A stretch of DNA of 7,496 nt, taken from an uncultured Veillonella sp. (GTDB lineage Bacteria > Bacillota > Negativicutes > Veillonellales > Veillonellaceae). The notes below the pieces were generated by a model. It ran no database searches, was not told where the DNA came from, and was given only the letters and a program-made list of their open reading frames with translations. A program made the position numbers and the translations under genes. The stretch spans positions 1-7,496 of the forward strand of contig NZ_CALLVP010000137.1 of assembly GCF_938010505.1 (NCBI RefSeq), read 5' to 3'. This document shows, piece by piece, positions 1 through 6,785 of this stretch (positions within the stretch are counted from its first letter, which is position 1; each line of letters opens with the position of its first letter).

Positions 1-153
1 GAGATCTCCAATATGAGTCTTTTTATTTGTCGCAATATATTTTACAATTCATCATGTAAAAAATAAGATACTTTCATCAAATTTTTAAACTATAGACTAT
101 ACATTGTCAAAATTCGATGATTATTTGGAATATCTATGATACTATATATGTAT

Positions 154-161
154 AAAGGAGG
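154..161 (+). promoter_or_regulatory. Ribosome binding site of dcuA
   Basis: AAAGGAGG lies 7 nt before the ATG at 169. This near-perfect Shine-Dalgarno decides the start: an in-frame ATG at 136 would add 11 residues but would put this site inside the coding region and has no comparable site of its own. Confidence 0.85.
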
Positions 162-168
162 TCATCGT

Positions 169-1509
169 ATGGACATTTATGTAATTATGCAAGTTCTTAT
201 TTTATTTGGTGCCATCTTCCTCGGCGTTCGCCTAGGTGGTATGGGTATCGGTTACGCTGGCGGCCTTGGGGTTGTGTTGTTAAGCCTTGGTATGGGGATG
301 TTCCCGGGACAAATTCCGTGGGATGTAATTTTGATTATCATGTCTGCTATCGCAGCCATCTGTGCCTTACAGTTAGCCGGTGGTCTTGATTACTTGGTGC
401 GCATTGCTGAAAACATTTTGCGTAAAAATCCTAAGCACATCAACTACTTAGCACCAACTGTTACGTATTTCTTAACTATTTTAGCAGGTACTGGTCATAC
501 AGCATTCTCTATGATTCCAGTAATCGTAGAGGTGGCGAAAAGTGAAAACATTAAGCCATCTGTACCATTATCAATTGCCGTTGTAGCGAGCCAAATTGGT
601 ATCACAGCGAGTCCTGTATCGGCAGCAGTAGTTGCTATGAGTGGATTCCTTGAGCCATATGGTGTTAACTATCCTACATTGCTCGCGATTTGTATTTCCA
701 CAACATTCGTAGGGGTTATGATTACGGCATTTATCATGTCTACCTTTGCGAATAATGATTTATCTTCTGATCCAGTATATCAAGAACGTTTGGCAGCAGG
801 TCACGTGGCTCCACCTCGTGAAAAAAGCTCTGATTTCCATTTAAAACCAGGTGCGAAAACTTCTGTATTGATCTTCTTGATTGGTATCATTTGTATCGTA
901 TTCTACGCAACTGCAATTTCCAAAAATATTGGACTTATAAAACCAGTTATCTTTGGTCGAAACGATGCTATCATCGGCCTCATGATGATTATTGCAGCTA
1001 CTATCACATTCTTCTGTAAGCTTGATACGGCTCAACTTGTTAATACAAGCACATTTAAATCCGGTTTATCCGCTTGTGTCTGTGTACTAGGTGTAGCATG
1101 GTTGGGCGATACTTTTGTAAAAGGTCATATTCCTGAAATTAAAGCACTCGCTTCTAGCATGGTAACAGCATATCCGTTCCTATTGGCGGTAGCCTTCTTC
1201 TTTGCAAGTACATTGTTGTATAGCCAAGCGGCAACTACACAAGCTTTGGTACCAGCTGTAATTCTAGCTCTCGGTATTACACCTGAGAACACAGAATCTG
1301 TTTATATTATTATCGCATCCTTCGCAGCTGTATCTGCACTCTTTGTATTGCCTACATATCCAACACTTTTGGGGGCTGTACAAATGGACGATACGGGCTC
1401 CACGCGAATCGGTAAGCTTGTATTTAACCATCCGTTCTTCATTCCTGGTGTACTTGCTATCGCCATTTCTGTAGCACTCGGTTTCGTAGTGGCTCCGTTG
1501 ATGCTGTAA
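169..1509 (+). CDS. dcuA: Anaerobic C4-dicarboxylate transporter, DcuA type
   Basis: Inner-membrane exchanger of the Dcu family, expected to swap C4-dicarboxylates (fumarate, malate, aspartate, succinate) during anaerobic growth. The 446-residue product is almost wholly hydrophobic with about 10-12 membrane segments and matches the usual 430-450 residues. Recalled E. coli DcuA is matched through long stretches: the N-terminal FLGVRLGG region (residues 17-24), QLAGGLDYLV (68-77), YFLTILAGTGH (100-110), the ITASPVSAAVV stretch (about 145-155), STFKSGLSACVCVLGVAWLG from residue 294, FASTLLYSQAA (345-355) and QMDDTGSTRIGK plus VFNHPFFIPG near the C-terminus. These agree better with DcuA than with DcuB. 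The start at 169 is chosen from the strong ribosome binding site at 154-161. It stands alone, convergent with the Fur-family gene. Direction of exchange and substrate preference are inferred; the family call is firm. Confidence 0.93.
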   Translation: MDIYVIMQVLILFGAIFLGVRLGGMGIGYAGGLGVVLLSLGMGMFPGQIPWDVILIIMSAIAAICALQLAGGLDYLVRIAENILRKNPKHINYLAPTVTYFLTILAGTGHTAFSMIPVIVEVAKSENIKPSVPLSIAVVASQIGITASPVSAAVVAMSGFLEPYGVNYPTLLAICISTTFVGVMITAFIMSTFANNDLSSDPVYQERLAAGHVAPPREKSSDFHLKPGAKTSVLIFLIGIICIVFYATAISKNIGLIKPVIFGRNDAIIGLMMIIAATITFFCKLDTAQLVNTSTFKSGLSACVCVLGVAWLGDTFVKGHIPEIKALASSMVTAYPFLLAVAFFFASTLLYSQAATTQALVPAVILALGITPENTESVYIIIASFAAVSALFVLPTYPTLLGAVQMDDTGSTRIGKLVFNHPFFIPGVLAIAISVALGFVVAPLML

Positions 1510-1554
1510 TTGGTGAAAGCTAAATAAGGTTAATACAAAATATATTTTAAAACT

Positions 1555-1587
1555 AAAAAGGACGTAACTATCAGTTGCGTCCTTTTT
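1555..1587. terminator. Bidirectional rho-independent terminator between dcuA and zur
   Basis: A 15-bp stem (1555-1569 with 1573-1587) has a 3-nt ATC loop. It pairs fully except for one position (T1565 with G1577), a G-U wobble in the rightward RNA and an A-C mismatch in the leftward RNA. The outer stem is A5 on the left and T5 on the right, so RNA made in either direction ends in a U-run. It lies 45 nt after the dcuA stop and 27 nt after the zur stop. Confidence 0.85.
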
Positions 1588-1614
1588 GTTGTTTAAACAT
1601 TAGTTGTCTATTTT

Positions 1615-2022
1615 CTACTTCTTGTTTTTGCACCTCTTACAAATCCCTGCAATCTCAAGGTGATGTTCCGTTACAGTGAATCCTGCATCGCTAAGTTCTT
1701 GTGGCATTTCTACGACAGGACAGGTGTGTAGAGGTATCATAGCGCCACAGCTCGTACATACTGCATAATGGCGATGTGTATGAGGGGTAATCTCATAGTA
1801 TGCCATGTCACTCCCCATGAGTGTGGTACGCGTAACGATACCTTTTGTTTCTAATAACTCAAGGGTACGGTAGATGGTGGACATCCAAGTAGTACCGCTA
1901 TCACCTAATCGCTCTGCAATTTCAATGGCTGTAATAGGCTTATCTGTTGTTGTTAATACGGACCAAATGGCTTCGCGCTGTTTGGTCTTTTTTATGCCTT
2001 CCGGCCAAGTTGTTGTATTCAT
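1615..2022 (-). CDS. zur: Fur-family metalloregulator, probable zinc uptake regulator Zur
   Basis: A 135-residue DNA-binding repressor of the Fur superfamily, a normal length for the family. The N-terminal winged helix (about 10-75) includes the recognition segment MSTIYRTLELLETKGIV (47-63). The metal and dimerisation half carries HTHRH (81-85), C89-x-x-C92, HH at 120-121 and C128-x-x-C131; the two CxxC pairs would form the structural zinc site. Fur paralogues for iron (Fur), peroxide (PerR) and zinc (Zur) share this plan, so sequence alone does not settle the metal. The Zur call rests on its place directly downstream of znuC and znuB on the same strand. The 208-nt gap has no clear terminator, so it may be read from the znuCB promoter, its own promoter, or both. 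The ATG at 2022 has only a weak purine-rich site (AAAGAAAG), suggesting modest translation. Confidence 0.8.
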   Translation of the reverse strand: MNTTTWPEGIKKTKQREAIWSVLTTTDKPITAIEIAERLGDSGTTWMSTIYRTLELLETKGIVTRTTLMGSDMAYYEITPHTHRHYAVCTSCGAMIPLHTCPVVEMPQELSDAGFTVTEHHLEIAGICKRCKNKK

Positions 2023-2119
2023 ATCTTTCTTTTGATTCTGTTTTAATACTAAAACTGATATACACCTGTATAGTTAAATGACTTATATGGCTAATAAAAT
2101 ATCAAATATGTTATCGGAT

Positions 2120-2197
2120 TTAGTTAGCTATATTTTAAATTAAACTAGTTATATTATTTAACTCTAATTAGCTATATTACTCTAACTAGCTATGTTG
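2120..2197. repeat. Imperfect AT-rich direct repeats between znuB and zur
   Basis: Four degenerate copies of a TAGCTAT-centred unit occur with cores starting at 2125, 2146 (TAGTTAT), 2169 and 2187, spaced 21, 23 and 18 nt. Read in the direction of zur, the best two copies share ATAGCTARTTAGAGT followed by an AT-rich spacer. They fill much of the gap upstream of zur. They could be an operator array or drifted low-complexity DNA; the sequence does not decide. Confidence 0.5.
2147..2163. promoter_or_regulatory. Possible Zur-type operator upstream of zur
   Basis: The 17-bp dyad AGTTATATTATTTAACT is symmetric at 14 of its 16 arm positions. Its GTTATA...TTAAC form recalls the GTTATA-W-TATAAC core I remember for proteobacterial Zur boxes. 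It lies about 125 nt upstream of the zur start and inside the repeat block. In DNA this AT-rich a chance dyad is quite possible, so this is only a candidate for autoregulation. Confidence 0.25.
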
Positions 2198-2230
2198 TGT
2201 ATGTCTAAACACATTAATAATGGTTTTAGC

Positions 2231-3041
2231 CTATTTGCTAAATTGTACGCGTCGTATGATAGCACGAATATTCTTAATGACTAATACTACTAGTAGGATT
2301 CCTACCGATGTTAACGACACGAAACCACCCGGTGCTACATTAAGGAAGTAGGATCCGAAAAGTCCAATGATCATGGCTAGTAAACTAAATCCAATGGAAC
2401 AGAGTAGTGTTGTTCTAAATCCTTTTTCTAATTGTAATGCCGATGCTACTGGGAGTGCAATCATGGCACTTAATACGAGAACACCGACTATTTTAATGGA
2501 TATAGATACGGCGGCAGCCATTAAGATGGCAAAGATATAATTAATAAAATCTACCTTAACTCCCACTACACGAGCGGCCTCTTCATCGTAGGCGATGTAG
2601 AGTAAGGAGTTATATAGGAAATACAAGGTGAGTACAGATAAAATTGTAAGTACTGCAATACTAATCATATCGGCTGCATTTACCGTAAGGATGCTACCAA
2701 AGAAAAATACATTGGCGTTAGCTTTCAGTTTGCCTGAACTAATGAGAGTAATAGCAGTACCGATACTAAGGGATAAGATAATTGTTAGAATTAAATCGAG
2801 GTGGTGGGAGAAGTATTTTCGCAAGAACTCGATGAGGGCACCGCAGATGGCTGTAAAGATAAAAGCCCCTAAAATTGGATTGGTGCTAGTCAATAAGCCT
2901 AGCGTAATACCTGCCAGCGATGCATGGCTCATGGTGTCACCAATCATACTAGAACGGCGTAGCACCATAAAGATACCAATGCATGGACATAAAAGGGAAA
3001 TGCAGATGGCTACGAAGAAGGCATTTTGCATGAAATCATAA

Positions 3042-3049
<8 letters not shown>
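2231..3049 (-). CDS. znuB: Zinc ABC transporter permease ZnuB
   Basis: Membrane-spanning subunit of a zinc (possibly also manganese) ABC importer of the ABC-3 family, which forms a dimeric channel fed by ZnuA and powered by ZnuC. The 272-residue product has about eight hydrophobic segments. Typical ABC-3 signatures are visible: MIGDTMSHASLAGI (35-48), which matches the family's D-x-x-S-H-x-x-x-x-G motif; the cytoplasmic coupling loop DEEAARVVGV (155-164), which would contact the ATPase; and VGVLVLSAMIALPVA (188-202). I chose the ATG at 3049 because AGGAGG sits 6 nt before it; an upstream in-frame TTG would begin upstream of that site. The first 8 nt overlap the end of znuC (ATGTTTAG), pointing to translational coupling. 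Metal specificity is inferred from the neighbours. Confidence 0.92.
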
Positions 3050-3815
<766 letters not shown>

Positions 3816-3834
3816 ATGAAAACCACATTTCTGA

Positions 3835-3862
3835 TTGACAAAATTCTGAGTAAGTTTATACT
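3835..3862 (+). promoter_or_regulatory. Sigma-70-type promoter of znuA
   Basis: A perfect -35 hexamer TTGACA (3835-3840) is followed after 16 nt by TATACT (3857-3862). Transcription would begin near 3869, leaving a leader of about 95 nt before znuA that contains the GCAACT repeats. It is the best promoter match I found in the window. Confidence 0.65.
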
Positions 3863-3867
3863 ATAAC
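3854..3867. promoter_or_regulatory. Candidate Zur operator over the divergent promoters
   Basis: GTTTATACTATAAC reads as arms GTTTATA and TATAAC about a central C, i.e. the recalled Zur-box core GTTATA-n-TATAAC with one extra T in the left arm. It covers the -10 of znuA and the proposed -10 of znuC, so a bound repressor would shut both operons. The imperfect arm and AT-rich context keep confidence low to moderate. Confidence 0.4.
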
Positions 3868-3883
3868 TATATTACAAATGCAA
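3855..3883 (-). promoter_or_regulatory. Possible promoter of znuCB(-zur)
   Basis: Read leftward, TTGCAT (3883-3878) is followed after 17 nt by TATAAA (3860-3855), about 40 nt upstream of the znuC start. The -35 is a weak match and overlaps the first GCAACT repeat; the -10 overlaps that of znuA. Confidence 0.35.
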
Positions 3884-3915
3884 CTGAGTCGCAACTGCAA
3901 CTGAAGAATGCAACT
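3880..3915. repeat. Four GCAACT direct repeats in the znuA leader
   Basis: Exact GCAACT copies begin at 3880, 3891, 3897 and 3910 (steps of 11, 6 and 13 nt). They lie downstream of the proposed znuA start point and at or upstream of the proposed znuC -35, so they could act as an operator for a second regulator or as part of the znuA leader RNA. I do not recognise the motif as a known operator. Confidence 0.6.
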
Positions 3916-3962
3916 TATTCTATACAGGCATAGCGGGCAGGATTTAACAAAGGAGGACTACG

Positions 3963-4877
3963 ATGATCAAGAAACTGGTTTTGTTAGCTGTAGGTATTAT
4001 GATGGCTGTTTTATTTGCAGGCTGTGGTAATGATACACCGAAGGCACAGAAGGAACAAGCAAGTAAAAAGATCCAAGTGGTAACAAGTTTTAATGCGATG
4101 GCTGAATTTACAAAAGCTATTGGTGGTGACAAGGTAGAGGTTTCTACTATTATTCCGGATGGCGTAGAGCCACATGATTTCGAGTTGAAGCCTGAAAACA
4201 TGAAACAATTGGCAACAGCTCAATTATTTGTGTATAACGGTTTTGGTATGGAGCCTTGGGCAAAACAAGCTATCGAAGCCGCTAAAAATGATAAGCTCGT
4301 AACTGTTGTAGCTACTGAAGGCGTAGAAGCGATTAAAAATACTGACCCAGAAGAAATTAAAGAACATGGTGCAGAAGATCCTCACGCATGGTTATCTTTG
4401 AAAGACGCTAAAATTGAAGTGAAAAATATCAAGGATGCTCTTGTAAAAGCTGACCCAGCGAACAAGGATTACTACGAAAAGAATTACACTGAATACGTTG
4501 CTAAACTAGATGCAATGATTAAAAAATATGAAGAGCAATTCGCTAAAGCTCCTCATAAAAACTTCGTTACAGGCCATGCAGCATTTGCGTACTTAAGCCG
4601 TGACTTTGGATTAGAACAAAATAGTGTGGAAGATGTATTTGCTGAAGGCGAACCAAATGCAGCGCAATTGGCTAAACTCATCGAATACGCTAAAGAAAAC
4701 CATATCACTACTATCTTTGCAGAAGAAATGGCTAGCCCAGAAGTATCCAAAACTTTGGCACAAGAAGTAGGGGCTAAGGTAGAAACTATTTACACTATCG
4801 AAAGCAACGAAGACAATAAAACATACTTAGAACGTATGGATGAAAACCTTACAAAAATTGCAGCATCTTTGCAATAA
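3963..4877 (+). CDS. znuA: Zinc ABC transporter substrate-binding lipoprotein ZnuA
   Basis: Extracytoplasmic zinc receptor that hands metal to ZnuB. The 304-residue product starts with a lipoprotein signal peptide (K3-K4, hydrophobic core 5-19, lipobox LFAGC with Cys21 as the lipidated residue). The mature part is a cluster A-1 (TroA/ZnuA/AdcA) metal-binding fold. Likely ligands are His71 in EPHDFE, His141 in DPHAWLS, His205 in VTGHAAFAY and, by position, Glu280 in YTIES. The loop between the first two ligands is acidic (about 126-139) with one His, unlike the His-rich loop of many ZnuA proteins. AAAGGAGG (3949-3956) lies 6 nt before the ATG. Divergent from znuCB and probably repressed by Zur through the shared intergenic region; monocistronic, with a strong terminator. 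A manganese receptor of the same cluster is the main alternative. Confidence 0.92.
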   Translation: MIKKLVLLAVGIMMAVLFAGCGNDTPKAQKEQASKKIQVVTSFNAMAEFTKAIGGDKVEVSTIIPDGVEPHDFELKPENMKQLATAQLFVYNGFGMEPWAKQAIEAAKNDKLVTVVATEGVEAIKNTDPEEIKEHGAEDPHAWLSLKDAKIEVKNIKDALVKADPANKDYYEKNYTEYVAKLDAMIKKYEEQFAKAPHKNFVTGHAAFAYLSRDFGLEQNSVEDVFAEGEPNAAQLAKLIEYAKENHITTIFAEEMASPEVSKTLAQEVGAKVETIYTIESNEDNKTYLERMDENLTKIAASLQ

Positions 4878-4884
4878 GATGACC

Positions 4885-4915
4885 AAAAAAGCAGCCCCTA
4901 GTGGGCTGCTTTTTT
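4885..4915 (+). terminator. Rho-independent terminator after znuA
   Basis: Perfect 13-bp stem (4885-4897 with 4903-4915) of the form A6-GCAGCCC / GGGCTGC-T6 with a 5-nt CTAGT loop, starting 7 nt after the znuA stop. The GC-rich core followed by T6 is a textbook intrinsic terminator. Confidence 0.93.
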
Positions 4916-4961
4916 ACGTTATAATAGGCTGGAATAATATCTTAAAAGTTAAATTATATAG

Positions 4962-4976
4962 TATAATATATATTAT
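4962..4976 (+). promoter_or_regulatory. Possible -10 element and AT palindrome before the first membrane gene
   Basis: A consensus TATAAT (4962-4967) overlaps a perfect 14-bp palindrome ATAATATATATTAT (4963-4976). I find no acceptable -35 at normal spacing, so promoter activity is uncertain. The rest of 4916-5108 is AT-rich and holds only a 14-codon ORF at 5003-5047 and no clear RNA structure. Confidence 0.25.
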
Positions 4977-5108
4977 CAGATCAAATAAAAAAGGGGCCTA
5001 ATATGGTTAGCACTAATAAATTAGGGATTACTGAGGAAAGGTCTTGATTATAGTTATTTTCTAGAGGATTAATTATTTAAAAGTGAGGAATTATAAGGGT
5101 AGGTTGCT

Positions 5109-5678
5109 ATGAACGAGTTCTTTGGCCCATATATAGAAAAATGGATGCCTTTAATTACAGTTAAACGAATGTTAGTGGTTGCAATTGTATCGACCATTGT
5201 CACAGAGTTGGGAATACGTCTTTTAATGTTACTACTTCCTAATAGTTATTTTTATGACAGTATTATGTGGCAGATGTTAGGGCCCATTGATGTTTCGCTT
5301 GAGGATATTATTATCTTCTTAGCGGGGTCTGCTGTATCCATATTAGTTTTTTCTAGTATTCTTTACTTGATATTTAAGGTTTTTAAAGGACAAGGTACTT
5401 TTAAACAACTTGTATCGGACATATTGTTGAATCAAGCTTTAAATAGTTGGATTCACATGCTATTTTTGATGATTTTAGTTCCTGTGTATTCTGTATTAGA
5501 CAGTCCACCCAATTCTGGTTCAAATGGCTTAAGCGCTTTGGAATGGATTAATGTTGTTGTTATGGCCCTCTTGATGGCTAAACAATTTAAGTTGAGTCCT
5601 GTCATTACGGGGATTGCCTTTTTCTTAGTTGGAAGTATCTTTGGTGTACTACAAATAGTATTATCTGGCGTATTATAA
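5109..5678 (+). CDS. Multi-pass membrane protein, Yip1-like, function unknown
   Basis: I do not recognise a named gene. The 189-residue product is an integral membrane protein with about five hydrophobic segments (roughly 21-43, 66-90, 113-130, 143-157, 164-187) and no signal peptide cleavage site. The stretch LYLIFKVFKGQGTFKQLVSD (85-104), a hydrophobic helix followed by a G-x-G-T-F-K-Q turn, resembles the centre of the Yip1/YIPF domain seen in many bacterial proteins of unknown role. No catalytic motif is visible. The ATG at 5109 is preceded by a moderate ribosome binding site (AAGGGTAGG). It lies 231 nt after znuA beyond a strong terminator, so it is not part of the znu unit, and it ends at its own terminator. 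Base composition looks more AT-rich than znuA. Confidence 0.8.
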   Translation: MNEFFGPYIEKWMPLITVKRMLVVAIVSTIVTELGIRLLMLLLPNSYFYDSIMWQMLGPIDVSLEDIIIFLAGSAVSILVFSSILYLIFKVFKGQGTFKQLVSDILLNQALNSWIHMLFLMILVPVYSVLDSPPNSGSNGLSALEWINVVVMALLMAKQFKLSPVITGIAFFLVGSIFGVLQIVLSGVL

Positions 5679-5696
5679 TCGTATAGTATATTGTAT

Positions 5697-5734
5697 ATAT
5701 TGATAGATTCCTTTGGGTGTCTATCAATATTTTT
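5697..5734 (+). terminator. Rho-independent terminator after the first membrane gene
   Basis: Perfect 11-bp stem ATATTGATAGA (5697-5707) with TCTATCAATAT (5720-5730), 12-nt loop, followed at once by a T-run to 5734. It begins 19 nt after the stop codon. The stem is AT-rich, so it may be a weaker terminator than the one after znuA. Confidence 0.75.
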
Positions 5735-5759
5735 ATTACATTTAATTAATAAAAAATAT

Positions 5760-5788
5760 TTGATTAGAATAAATATATTTGCTCTAAT
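5760..5788 (+). promoter_or_regulatory. Possible promoter of the second membrane gene
   Basis: TTGATT (5760-5765) and TCTAAT (5783-5788) are separated by 17 nt, each a good match to the sigma-70 hexamers. Transcription would begin near 5795, about 43 nt before the ATG. It lies after the preceding terminator, consistent with independent transcription. Confidence 0.45.
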
Positions 5789-5837
5789 AGTATTCGTGTT
5801 AAAATAGAAAAAATGTCATTCGTATGTAGGAGGGGCT

Positions 5838-6536
5838 ATGGAAACAACATGGTATTCTGATTTTAAGGCATTAATCTTGTCTCCCTTTAAGCAAGGTATT
5901 CCACAGATTGTAGCGTATGGATCTTGCATGAAAGGGTTTTATGCAACGGCTGCAGTTAGTTTTGTTCTTACACTTCTAACAACTTTTATACCAGCTCTTG
6001 TTATATCCATTATGCAGTTACATCATACAGATTTTGGTCGTATTATTGTAATGAATGCAAATGGTAGTGCCGCTTATACACTTGCGTTTAATTTACTCGG
6101 TACCTTTATTGGTCTTTATATTAATGCTTATTTAGTATCTTGGATAGCAAATAAATTCGATGCTCATACTACCCCAAAAGAAGTACTAAAGGTTAATTGG
6201 TATTCCTACGCATATGGACAACTACTAATGCTTGTTTTGACTCTTTTTACAATACCTTTTTTCATCCTTTTCGTTGTTTACGGTTTTGTTAGACAAGATG
6301 GGCCATTCTATTTATACCTAGCTATGGGGATTCTTATAGTTAATATGATTGGTATTTCTGTTTGGACTTGGTGGGTAAGTCTTAATTTATTAAGCCAACA
6401 AATTAACAAACCTAAACTTTCAACATTTGGTATTACTCTATTAGCAGGTTTAATTCCATTCATTATCATTGGTAGTATTTCTGCACTTATCTTTTTCATA
6501 GTCATAAGCAATATACATTCTGGTGGGCTGTTTTAA
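5838..6536 (+). CDS. Multi-pass membrane protein, Yip1-like, function unknown
   Basis: No named gene recognised. The 232-residue product opens with a short amphipathic part containing the I-L-S-P-F-K segment (13-18), typical of the N-terminus of bacterial Yip1-domain proteins, followed by five hydrophobic segments (about 36-59, 80-103, 124-150, 157-180, 199-223). A motif AYGQL (125-129) in the third segment recurs in the next gene. No enzymatic motif, metal site or lipobox is visible. AGGAGG at 5828-5833 sits 4 nt before the ATG, a little close but convincing. It appears to be a single-gene unit with its own promoter candidate and terminator. The Yip1 assignment is from pattern memory and would need a profile search; the membrane topology is clear. 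Confidence 0.8.
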   Translation: METTWYSDFKALILSPFKQGIPQIVAYGSCMKGFYATAAVSFVLTLLTTFIPALVISIMQLHHTDFGRIIVMNANGSAAYTLAFNLLGTFIGLYINAYLVSWIANKFDAHTTPKEVLKVNWYSYAYGQLLMLVLTLFTIPFFILFVVYGFVRQDGPFYLYLAMGILIVNMIGISVWTWWVSLNLLSQQINKPKLSTFGITLLAGLIPFIIIGSISALIFFIVISNIHSGGLF

Positions 6537-6631
6537 GTAGTCATATTTACATCTAATGTATTGTAGAAAAATAGTGTAGAAGGTTTATGTTTGTTTCATC
6601 TAGATAATTATATAGTTGTGAAAAAATCATG

Positions 6632-6660
6632 AAAGCAAGGTATGAATATACCTTGCTTTT
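6632..6660 (+). terminator. Rho-independent terminator after the second membrane gene
   Basis: Perfect 12-bp stem AAAGCAAGGTAT (6632-6643) with ATACCTTGCTTT (6648-6659), 4-nt loop GAAT, ending in TTTT. It lies 95 nt after the stop codon. The terminal T-run is short, but the A/T-flanked stem is typical of an intrinsic terminator and may work in both directions. Confidence 0.75.
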
Positions 6661-6661
6661 G

Positions 6662-6670
6662 TGCTATAAT
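6662..6670 (+). promoter_or_regulatory. Extended -10 promoter of the third membrane gene
   Basis: TGCTATAAT is a perfect extended -10 element (TGnTATAAT). A -35 would fall inside the preceding terminator stem and shows no good match, which extended -10 promoters tolerate. Transcription would start near 6677, giving a leader of about 110 nt. Confidence 0.45.
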
Positions 6671-6687
6671 GATGAGCGGAAAATGAA

Positions 6688-6712
6688 AGGGAACTATTTT
6701 TTATAGTTCCTT
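6688..6712 (+). other. Hairpin in the leader of the third membrane gene
   Basis: GGAACTAT (6690-6697) pairs with ATAGTTCC (6703-6710) across a TTTTT loop; one G-T wobble and one A-T pair extend the stem to 10 bp. No T-run follows, so it is not a standard terminator. It lies just after the proposed transcription start and may stabilise or regulate the leader. I recognise no riboswitch class in the rest of the leader (6713-6769). Confidence 0.4.
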
Positions 6713-6785
6713 ATTGTGTGTTGTATGTTAGATTATTCAAACTTGAATGCGGTGTATGTATATTGTGTAAAAGGTGGTGAGGCCT

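Noticed and set aside
1..8. Palindrome GAGATCTC at the left edge.
   Set aside because: A lone 8-bp palindrome at the window boundary without a partner or context carries no weight.
40..61. Inverted repeat TTTTACA ... TGTAAAA upstream of dcuA, and TTGTCA at 104-109 as a -35.
   Set aside because: The stem is only 7 AT-rich base pairs with an 8-nt loop, and no -10 lies at proper spacing from TTGTCA; I cannot place the dcuA promoter. A possible FNR-like site near 104-120 matches too poorly to claim.
136..168. Upstream in-frame ATG that would lengthen DcuA by 11 residues.
   Set aside because: The extension would contain the strong ribosome binding site of the ATG at 169, and DcuA proteins start directly before the first hydrophobic segment.
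2225..2242. Short inverted repeat TTTAGC / GCTAAA at the end of znuB as a terminator.
   Set aside because: A 6-bp AT-rich stem with no U-run in the leftward transcript; it does not support termination between znuB and zur.
2628..3041. A 137-codon rightward frame opposite znuB.
   Set aside because: It lies wholly inside znuB, whose membrane segments and ABC-3 motifs are well supported; the product resembles no family I know.
6683..6706. Seven-codon ORF across the leader hairpin of the third membrane gene.
   Set aside because: Its ATG would lie only about 6 nt from the predicted transcript start and has no room for a ribosome binding site; so short a frame is expected by chance.
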